Shown here piece by piece: positions 6,916 through 11,942 of a stretch of 11,942 nt of DNA. The notes beneath the pieces were generated by a model. The model worked only from the letters and a program-made list of their open reading frames with translations. It had not been told where the DNA came from and made no database searches. This stretch comes from JAFGTE01 sp043800105 (lineage in GTDB: Bacteria; Patescibacteriota; Gracilibacteria; UM-FILTER-43-11): the NCBI GenBank assembly GCA_043800105.1, contig JAZDNJ010000093.1, positions 1-11,942 of the forward strand. The letters are read 5' to 3'. Both the position numbers and the translations under genes were made by a program. Each line of letters opens with the position of its first letter. The first letter of the stretch is position 1.

Positions 6916-7923
6916 CTATGACGTGAGTTTTAATCCCTCCAGCATCGGACTGATGGCTTTCCAGTACCTTCTTCCAATCGGACTCGCTTCAACGATCTTC
7001 TGTCCCGCGGGGCTGTCAGGCGGAAATCGCATCTGAAAATGCATTGAGTCATTGATCAGATAATGTCTGGCGGTTTGATCTCCCATCATGCCAATGTTAA
7101 AACCCGCTCTTGCCATCGCCAGAACCACTTCGTCCGGAATGTTGCCCCGGCCATTTTCCGGCCAATTTTCGGGCTTATCGATATCAATTGCCAGACCATA
7201 CTTGTGAAAACTGGGAATTGAATCACTTATTGTTCTGCTGTTAGGATTGCTGGGGTCTGTTCTGACGCACATATTTCTGTTCTGGAATCCTTCGATTTCC
7301 TTTTGCCTGGGAGCGTAGTTGAGATCGAGATCCATAATGTTTCTTTCAGCAATCCTTAAAAATGGAATCATCATAAGATTTACGCCTCCGCTAATCGGTT
7401 TGCCAAAAAAGGTGATCGGCTGTTCATGCGTGACCGGATCCTCTCTGACAATGAATTTTTCGTAGTTCCGGCCAAAGTACTTACTCAGATTCTGGAGTGT
7501 AAAAAAAGTTTCGTTTTGAGCGTAAATCTGCTCAACCTGAGGTCTGAAAGTGTTTTTTGGAGATAAATGAGGCTCCTTGGTGCCGGGCTTATAGGGAACC
7601 ACTTCATCATGTTCGGAACTCTGTTCTTTTTTTCCGTCTTGGGCTGGTTCATCTTTGGATTCCCGCTCTATTTCAACATCTGTGCGCAGAGTCCGGAGTT
7701 TATTCTCCGTTCGGGCGCGCGCGATCTCCGCCTTTTCTTCGGGGGTTCCGAATAATTCTTTATACAAAGTAAAAATGGCTCCGACCATTGGCGCCCATTC
7801 ACCCTTCTTTAAATGAGTGATAATCTCCTGAACCCCCTCTAAGTCACCGATTTTGCCCAATTCTGATGGTACTGGCGGTGTTTCAGTCTGGTCCGGTGTT
7901 TGAGGAGTATCAGGCAAAACCAT
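6916..7923 (-). CDS. M15-type D,D-carboxypeptidase / L-Ala-D-Glu peptidase-like protein
   Basis: A 335-residue protein whose C-terminal third is a zinc peptidase of the M15 (VanY / CwlK / phage endolysin) type, which cuts peptidoglycan stem peptides. The zinc site is visible: S238-x-H240-x-x-G243-x-A245-x-D247 (SFHKYGLAIDID) with H240 and D247 as ligands, and D292-S-M-H295 supplying a catalytic Asp and the third ligand. The DxxH spacing is as in the CwlK/endolysin branch; VanX-type enzymes use ExxH. Residues 1-125 hold a Pro-rich start (MVLPDTPQTP), a helical piece (GEWAPMVGAIFTLYKELFG, 41-59) and a long charged, low-complexity linker. Residues 126-235 form an unrecognised domain. There is no signal peptide or clear membrane helix, so the route to the wall is unexplained. 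The gene starts 10 bp after pilC and so probably belongs to the pilus operon. Confidence 0.85.
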   Translation of the reverse strand: MVLPDTPQTPDQTETPPVPSELGKIGDLEGVQEIITHLKKGEWAPMVGAIFTLYKELFGTPEEKAEIARARTENKLRTLRTDVEIERESKDEPAQDGKKEQSSEHDEVVPYKPGTKEPHLSPKNTFRPQVEQIYAQNETFFTLQNLSKYFGRNYEKFIVREDPVTHEQPITFFGKPISGGVNLMMIPFLRIAERNIMDLDLNYAPRQKEIEGFQNRNMCVRTDPSNPNSRTISDSIPSFHKYGLAIDIDKPENWPENGRGNIPDEVVLAMARAGFNIGMMGDQTARHYLINDSMHFQMRFPPDSPAGQKIVEASPIGRRYWKAISPMLEGLKLTS

Positions 7924-7933
7924 ATGTTTGAAT

Positions 7934-9277
7934 TTAACTGATGGTGGAGCCGATGTAGAAGAATGGCAGCATGACGGCCATTAAAATAGTACCGACCAGA
8001 GCGGCCACGATGAAGATCATCAGTGGTTCAACCATCGTGGAGATATTCCGGAGGGTGTAGTCGATGCTTTTATGATAGTTATTTTTGACCTTATAAAGCA
8101 TATTGGCGATGGTTCCGGTTTTCTCGCCGATGTGAATGAGCTGGGCCATCTGCAATGGGAAGAGCGGGTGTTCTTTAAATTTCTGCGCTCTGATGTCCGT
8201 AAGCCCCATCATCTGACTGACTTCCTTGCCCATAACCACGCCCTGACGGATCTTTTCAAGGGCCTTCTGGTAATGCAGGTTGCTTACTGTCTTTTCGGTA
8301 ATCGCAAAAGCCTCGGTGATAAGAACGCCGCTTTTCATGAGCATGGCCATGTTGGAAGCGATGATCATGATGTTTTTTTCTTTGGCGATGCGCCCCGCTA
8401 CGGGGATTGCGGCTACGAACTTTTCCATCAGAAGCCGGCCAATACGAAGTTTTGAAAAGAATACATAAAGTGCTATGGCACCGCCGATAATACCCCCAAG
8501 AAGGACCGGCCATTTGTTCACGATGAAGTTGCTGATGCTGATGACGACCTGAGTGATGCCCGGAAGTTTTACGTTGGCCTGCTCATACATGGCGGCAATT
8601 TTGGGAATTACGAAAACCATCATTCCTGTGACCAAAAACAGTGCCAGACATATCAGGATGATGGGGTAAACCATGGCGCCGGTCACTTTTTTCAGAAAAT
8701 CCTGACTGGCCTCCATTTCTTCCACCAGTTCGGCCAGAACTTCTTTTAAATTACCCGAAGCTTCCGCCGCTTCTACCAGGGCCGACTGCATTTTCGGGAA
8801 AATATGAGGGAAGATTTCCATGGATTCAGCCAGCGACATACCGCCATTGATTTCATGGATCATTTCGGCGTAAAGTTTTTTCACGTTCTTGTTCCTTTCC
8901 TGCGCCTGAATGAGCGAGAGCGAGTCGATGAGCGGAACTCCTGAACCTACCAGAGTCGACATTTGGTCGTAAAAGGCCAGACGCGCTTTTTTGGATAAAT
9001 TGAGATGCTTCAGGCCGAAAGAGAAATGGGCATTTTTGATGCGATCCTGTTTTTCTTTGGCGTGCTTCGTCCGCATATCCATGATCTGTGACATGCCCGT
9101 GGCCGCCTTTGGTCCGCCTGTGGCAACCGGAATTACGCCAGCAGACGCTTCCTGCGCGTGAGCAACCGGAGTTTCTTTTGTTTCTTTCTTTGATTTTGGT
9201 TTTCGACTGAACATCAGCGCGAGGCCGAGCCATAAGTCCGAGAAGAGATCCCTGAGTTTTAGTGCGAGTGCTGTCAA
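7934..9277 (-). CDS. pilC: Type IV pilus inner-membrane platform protein PilC (T2SF/GspF family)
   Basis: The polytopic platform protein that couples the PilB motor to pilin assembly. The 447 residues show the family's two repeated helical cytoplasmic domains: KKARLAFYDQMSTLVGSGVPLIDSL at about 96-120 with its continuation to ~195, and IMIIASNMAMLMKSGVLITEAF at about 303-324 with its continuation to ~410. Membrane helices lie at about 200-224 (ending MMVFVIPKIAAMYEQ), 257-276 and 414-438 (ending LPFFYIG). The 'VEAAEASGNL' and 'IHIGEKTGTI' motifs in the two halves are diagnostic. Residues 25-95 form a charged, variable linker. The longest frame starts at a TTG (9277), giving a Leu-rich amphipathic N-terminus (LKLRDLFSDLWLGLALMFSR); the first ATG is at 9214 (MFSRKPK). 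Neither has a Shine-Dalgarno sequence. It lies 34 bp after pilB and is surely co-transcribed with it. Confidence 0.95.
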   Translation of the reverse strand: MTALALKLRDLFSDLWLGLALMFSRKPKSKKETKETPVAHAQEASAGVIPVATGGPKAATGMSQIMDMRTKHAKEKQDRIKNAHFSFGLKHLNLSKKARLAFYDQMSTLVGSGVPLIDSLSLIQAQERNKNVKKLYAEMIHEINGGMSLAESMEIFPHIFPKMQSALVEAAEASGNLKEVLAELVEEMEASQDFLKKVTGAMVYPIILICLALFLVTGMMVFVIPKIAAMYEQANVKLPGITQVVISISNFIVNKWPVLLGGIIGGAIALYVFFSKLRIGRLLMEKFVAAIPVAGRIAKEKNIMIIASNMAMLMKSGVLITEAFAITEKTVSNLHYQKALEKIRQGVVMGKEVSQMMGLTDIRAQKFKEHPLFPLQMAQLIHIGEKTGTIANMLYKVKNNYHKSIDYTLRNISTMVEPLMIFIVAALVGTILMAVMLPFFYIGSTIS

Positions 9278-9311
9278 AAAGAATAGTCTGATTAATGATT
9301 CGTGGTTCGTA

Positions 9312-10631
9312 TTAAGCCATGGCGCGGATCGCTTCCTCGATGGTGATGTCGCCAGTTATCGCTTTGTAAAGAGCGTCTTTGCGAAGCAGGATCATGCCTT
9401 CCTTTACCGCCTGATCTTCGATTTCGTTATGAGGAGCGTTGCTGATGATTAATTCTTCGATAGCAGGTGACATTTCAAGCACTTCAAAAAGTCCGATCCG
9501 CCCTTTATAACCGGTATTTTTGCAGAGCTCACAGCCTTTCGCCTTGTACAGGAAGGCGTCTTTTGGGTGAATCCCGGAATCCTCAAGGAAGAGGTCGTAG
9601 TATTTTTCCGGAACCGGATAAGATTCGCGGCAGTTGGAACAGATTTTGCGAACCAGTCGCTGAGAGATAATGAGTTTGACCGCGGCTGTGATCAGAAAAC
9701 GGTCGATACCCATGTTGAGCAGACGCTGGATTGTGCCAACGGCCGTGTTGGTGTGCAGGGTGGAAAAGACCAGATGGCCGGTCAGGGCGGATTCGATGGC
9801 GAGCGCGGCTGTTTTCTGGTCGCGGATTTCCCCCACCATGATGATGTCGGGGTCCTGACGGACGAGGGTACGAAGGCCGTCCGAGAAATCAAAGCCGATT
9901 TCGGTGTTGATCTGGGTTTGCGTGACGCCGGTGATTTTATATTCAATCGGATCTTCCAGGGTCGAAATGTTGAACGCCGTGGGATCAAAAGTCGAAATCA
10001 TGGAAAAAAGCGAGGTGGATTTACCGGAACCGGTCGGTCCTACCGCGAGCACCATTCCGTAAGAAGCTGTCAGGTGTCTTTCCACTTTCATCAGGATATT
10101 GGGCAGCATTCCCAGATCGCGAAGTTCTACCATTTGTGGATTCTTTTCCAGCAAACGAATGACCACTTTTTCGCCAAATTGCGTTGGCAGTACGGACACG
10201 CGAAGGTCCACCTCTTTACCATCCGCGGACTCAAAGCCGGTTTTTCCGTCCTGAGGCAGACGATGTTCGTCGATCCGGAGGCTGGAAAGGATTTTGATGC
10301 GCGCAATGATGGGATTGTGAAAAATCTTGTCTAAGGCCTTATGCTCGATCATTGTGCCGTCAATGCGGTAATAGACCATGAACCGCTTTTCGGTCGGCTT
10401 AAAGTGAATGTCACTGGCGTGCTGTTTAATCGCTTCGGAAAATATCTCGCTCAGAATCGTGGGGATACTGTTCTCATCGAAAGTTGTGGCAATGGGGTTT
10501 TCGGCAGTTTCTTCCTGTTTTTCTTCTTTTTCTTCTTCCCTGTTCATAATAACGACTTTGCCTTCTTTCTCAGATGGCGGGTCTTCAACGGGCGGTTTGT
10601 CCTTTTTTTGCAGGGCTTCAAGTAAAGACAT
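9312..10631 (-). CDS. pilB: Type IV pilus assembly ATPase PilB (GspE/PulE family), short form
   Basis: The cytoplasmic hexameric ATPase that drives pilus extension. All motor motifs are present in the 439 residues: SDIHFKP (73-79), a Walker A GPTGSGKST (198-206), the Asp box NISTLEDPIEY (221-231), the Walker B region IIMVGEIRD (263-271) and the His box GHLVFSTLHTN (285-295). A four-cysteine zinc motif (C331, C334, C367, C370) is typical of PilB/GspE and argues against the retraction ATPase PilT, which lacks it. Full-length PilB usually has about 560 residues with an N-terminal MshEN/GspE_N domain. Here that domain is missing, replaced by about 50 residues of charged, low-complexity sequence (REEEKEEKQEE at 31-41). 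This short form might be regulated differently, for instance without nucleotide binding at that domain. ATG at 10631 follows an AT-rich leader with no Shine-Dalgarno sequence. Confidence 0.95.
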   Translation of the reverse strand: MSLLEALQKKDKPPVEDPPSEKEGKVVIMNREEEKEEKQEETAENPIATTFDENSIPTILSEIFSEAIKQHASDIHFKPTEKRFMVYYRIDGTMIEHKALDKIFHNPIIARIKILSSLRIDEHRLPQDGKTGFESADGKEVDLRVSVLPTQFGEKVVIRLLEKNPQMVELRDLGMLPNILMKVERHLTASYGMVLAVGPTGSGKSTSLFSMISTFDPTAFNISTLEDPIEYKITGVTQTQINTEIGFDFSDGLRTLVRQDPDIIMVGEIRDQKTAALAIESALTGHLVFSTLHTNTAVGTIQRLLNMGIDRFLITAAVKLIISQRLVRKICSNCRESYPVPEKYYDLFLEDSGIHPKDAFLYKAKGCELCKNTGYKGRIGLFEVLEMSPAIEELIISNAPHNEIEDQAVKEGMILLRKDALYKAITGDITIEEAIRAMA

Positions 10632-10655
10632 ATTTTTAATATATTTAATCTGTAT

Positions 10656-10684
10656 ATTATAGCAAAAATAAGCCCAAAAATCAA
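10656..10684 (-). promoter_or_regulatory. Promoter for pilB-pilC (-35 TTGATT, 17 bp, extended -10 TGCTATAAT)
   Basis: On the minus strand TTGATT (10679-10684) is followed by a 17-bp spacer ending in TGC and a perfect TATAAT (10656-10661). The TG makes it an extended -10. This is the best sigma-70-like promoter in the window. Transcription would begin about 18 nt upstream of the pilB ATG, giving a short AT-only leader. Confidence 0.75.
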
Positions 10685-10729
10685 CCCCCGCACGCTTTTT
10701 TCGGGCAAGTGGCCAAACATCAGGAAACC

Positions 10730-10738
10730 TGCTAAACT
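10730..10738 (+). promoter_or_regulatory. Possible extended -10 box for the minor-pilin gene
   Basis: TGCTAAACT (TGn plus TAAACT, five of six matches to TATAAT) ends 7 bases before the ATG at 10746, so transcription would begin at or next to the start codon, giving a leaderless or nearly leaderless mRNA. A small inverted repeat CAGG-AAA-CCTG (10721-10731) abuts it. No good -35 is seen. Together with the pilB promoter this makes 10632-10745 a divergent control region of 114 bp. Confidence 0.4.
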
Positions 10739-10745
10739 ACGGACG

Positions 10746-11168
10746 ATGACCAAAATTAACATCAAAAAAGCCGGTTTTTCCCTTATTGAACTGCTTTTCG
10801 CGATGCTTTTTCTGTCAGTCATCGTTTTTGGTGTGATCAAGCTTCAGACCAGCAATCTGACCCTGAGTAACACCAAACAGCTCGAGCTGAAGGCCTATTC
10901 GTACGCGGCTCAGGGGCTGGAGATTGCGGATGCTTTGGGGAAGGTCGCTGTTGGTACCTGCGCAGTCCACTGCTATCTGCAGAATAATGGCAGTTATTCG
11001 ATTAACAGCAGTGACACTGAGAAGCTTGAAGGTGGCTTATTTGAGCGTTCCTTTGAACATGTCGAAACAGACCCTTCGAACAGTGCCACCCTTGTGACTA
11101 TGACCGTTGCCTGGACGGATAGTTCCGGTGAGCACAGCGCTTCGGCTAAACGAATTATTTTTAAATAA
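10746..11168 (+). CDS. Type IV minor pilin, PilV/GspI-like prepilin
   Basis: A 140-residue prepilin. A short basic leader (MTKINIKKAG) ends in the prepilin peptidase site G10|F11, followed by FSLIELLFAMLFLSVIVFGV with the conserved Glu at +5 (E15), and a single hydrophobic helix that serves as membrane anchor and pilus core. The leader would be removed and F11 N-methylated by PilD. After the helix, KAYSYAAQGLEIADALGKVA (49-68) and the closing VTMTVAWTDSSGEHSASAKRIIF strand pattern resemble PilV/GspI minor pilins, which take part in initiation of the fibre. C72 and C76 could form a tight disulphide. It is divergent from pilB-pilC and followed by a possible terminator and then the nucleotidyltransferase gene. 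No Shine-Dalgarno sequence is seen. Confidence 0.9.
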   Translation: MTKINIKKAGFSLIELLFAMLFLSVIVFGVIKLQTSNLTLSNTKQLELKAYSYAAQGLEIADALGKVAVGTCAVHCYLQNNGSYSINSSDTEKLEGGLFERSFEHVETDPSNSATLVTMTVAWTDSSGEHSASAKRIIFK

Positions 11169-11181
11169 TCTTGATTTTTTT
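11154..11181 (+). terminator. Possible weak, all-AT intrinsic terminator after the minor pilin
   Basis: A perfect inverted repeat ATTATTT-TT-AAATAAT (11154-11169), which includes the pilin stop codon, is followed by CTTG and then a T-run up to 11181. The stem holds no G-C pair, so the hairpin would be weak; it may only reduce read-through into the next gene. Confidence 0.35.
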
Positions 11182-11199
11182 ATAGTAATATAATACTAT
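11171..11199 (+). promoter_or_regulatory. Promoter region of the HTH-nucleotidyltransferase gene, with inverted repeat
   Basis: Two overlapping readings exist: TTGATT (11171-11176) with a 17-bp spacer to TACTAT (11194-11199), or a perfect TATAAT (11189-11194) without a -35. An inverted repeat ATAGTA-N6-TACTAT (11182-11187, 11194-11199) covers both -10 candidates, and TAGTAA recurs at 11205-11210. This is the layout of an autoregulated operator, fitting a downstream gene that encodes a DNA-binding domain. The stretch is nearly pure AT, so some symmetry is expected by chance. Confidence 0.45.
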
Positions 11200-11219
11200 G
11201 ATTGTAGTAAAAGAATACA

Positions 11220-11765
11220 ATGATTAAAATTAACTCCAAAATTGAAAGGGATCTGCTTACATATTTTTTCCTGCATGTGACAAGTGAACATCATTTGCAC
11301 GAAATTGCCAGAATTATTGGGGCTGATCCGGGGAATCTGGACAAAAAACTCAAATCCCTGACAAAACAGGGGTTATTTCAGGTTAAAAAGCGTGGCAACC
11401 AAAGTCTTTATTCACTCAATCCGTCTTTCTTTTTGTTTAACGAATATAAGGGCATTGTTAATAAAACTTATGGAATAGAGCATCAGATCAAGCAAGCGCT
11501 TCAAAAAGTTCCCGGCATTAAAAGAGCTTTTATTTTTGGTTCTTATGCCAAAGGAAATTTTGATGAATACAGCGATATTGATTTATTGGTGATTGGCGAG
11601 CAGGATGGTTTGGAACTATCCAGGCAACTTACAAAAATTGAGCGATCGACTAACAGAGAAATCAATCCTGTGGAATTTGATCCAAAGGACTATGAGAAAC
11701 GCTGTAAAAATGATCCATTCCTAAAAAATGTTTTAAAACAGAGATTAATTGAATTAATTTTATGA
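11220..11765 (+). CDS. Winged-helix DNA-binding domain fused to a MNT-type nucleotidyltransferase
   Basis: A 181-residue two-domain protein. Residues 8-70 form a winged helix-turn-helix (LLTYFFLHVTSEHHLHEIAR, GNLDKKLKSLTKQGLFQVKKRGN, then the wing ending QSLYSLN). Residues 90-165 form a minimal polymerase-beta-like nucleotidyltransferase with the full metal-binding motif FGSYAKGNFDEYSDIDLLV: G107-S108, ten residues, then D119-x-D121, and a likely third acidic residue E152 in NPVEFDP. Such domains transfer a nucleotide to protein or RNA; in the MntA-HepT toxin-antitoxin pair the antitoxin AMPylates a HEPN toxin. No HEPN gene is visible here. The gene is AT-richer than its neighbours, which suggests transfer into this place. 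It nevertheless overlaps the next prepilin start by 4 bp (ATGA), so it is translationally coupled to the pilin operon. A regulator of the pilin genes or an orphan antitoxin are the main options. Confidence 0.88.
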   Translation: MIKINSKIERDLLTYFFLHVTSEHHLHEIARIIGADPGNLDKKLKSLTKQGLFQVKKRGNQSLYSLNPSFFLFNEYKGIVNKTYGIEHQIKQALQKVPGIKRAFIFGSYAKGNFDEYSDIDLLVIGEQDGLELSRQLTKIERSTNREINPVEFDPKDYEKRCKNDPFLKNVLKQRLIELIL

Positions 11766-11942
11766 AATTCCCCAGAGAATTCTTCCAGCATATGACTGAA
11801 AAACTTTTTAAAAAATATACCTCTAAAAAGAAAAAGGGTTGTGACACCCCAGGTTTCACTCTGGTTGAACTCATGGTTTCCGTGGGCATTACTGCGATTC
11901 TGATGCTGGGCATCGCGACTTTCTTTTCCAGTACCTTCCGGA
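11762..11942 (+). CDS. N-terminal part of a second type IV prepilin (3' truncated)
   Basis: A frame opening at ATG 11762 stays open for 60 codons to the window edge. It has a basic leader of 31 residues (including KKYTSKKKKGCDTPG) ending in a prepilin peptidase site G31|F32, followed by FTLVELMVSVGITAILMLGI with the conserved Glu at +5 (E36). This is a class III signal sequence of a type IV pilin or pseudopilin; the PilW/GspJ minor pilin type is likely by position after a PilV-like gene, but the distinguishing C-terminal part lies outside. The leader is longer than usual; ATG at 11792 would shorten it to 21 residues. The chosen start shares ATGA with the stop of the nucleotidyltransferase gene, which favours 11762. 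Confidence 0.87.
   Translation, partial: MKFPREFFQHMTEKLFKKYTSKKKKGCDTPGFTLVELMVSVGITAILMLGIATFFSSTFR

Noticed and set aside
6901..6920. A terminator after the M15 peptidase gene (ATAG-ACCGA-CTAT then T-run, minus strand)
   Set aside because: A four-pair, mostly AT stem is too weak to call, although the T-run is real; read-through into the methyltransferase remains possible.
9567..10334. A 255-codon open frame on the plus strand
   Set aside because: It is antisense to pilB, which carries every expected ATPase motif on the minus strand.
1..11942. UGA recoding to glycine, as in Gracilibacteria and Absconditabacteria
   Set aside because: Several genes end in TGA exactly where their families end (tagA, the methyltransferase, both PH proteins, the nucleotidyltransferase), and no gene needs an in-frame TGA to stay intact.

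Overview
The window looks like part of a genome from a candidate-phyla-radiation (Patescibacteria) bacterium, perhaps Peregrinibacteria-like. This is inference from gene content and style, not from a marker gene. Genes are tightly packed, GC is intermediate, and a type IV pilus set with a short PilB is mixed with GH57/GH15 sugar enzymes, membrane PH-domain proteins and unrecognised acidic helical proteins. TGA ends several genes (5322, 6152, 4034, 4653, 11763) and is not needed as a sense codon, so the code is standard. No tRNA, rRNA, CRISPR array or insertion sequence was seen.

Layout. Positions 1-2135 (+) hold the end of a probable GH57 alpha-amylase followed 11 bp later by a complete GH15 glucoamylase-type enzyme, a small glycogen/maltodextrin cassette. 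It converges on a long minus-strand block (10631 down to 2132), and the two facing stop codons overlap. Read in transcription order the minus block is: pilB, pilC, an M15-type peptidase, then after a palindromic promoter-like gap a Trm9/ALKBH8-like methyltransferase, a WecG/TagA glycosyltransferase (GTGA overlap), two PH-domain membrane proteins, and a 611-residue repeat protein of unknown function.

Positions 10632-10745 form a divergent control region. Leftward is a good extended -10 promoter for pilB-pilC. Rightward is a plus-strand cluster: a PilV-like minor pilin, a winged-helix/nucleotidyltransferase fusion, and the start of a second prepilin that overlaps the nucleotidyltransferase by ATGA and runs off the window.

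How the genes fit together: pilB, pilC and the two prepilins are one type IV pilus module, and the M15 peptidase could open peptidoglycan for it. TagA and the two PH proteins point to envelope work. The GH57/GH15 pair handles storage or scavenged alpha-glucan. The parts most worth following are the regulator-like nucleotidyltransferase locked into the pilin operon, the Trm9-like methyltransferase behind a palindromic promoter, the novel repeat protein, and the lack of Shine-Dalgarno sequences before every gene, with two starts that look leaderless.
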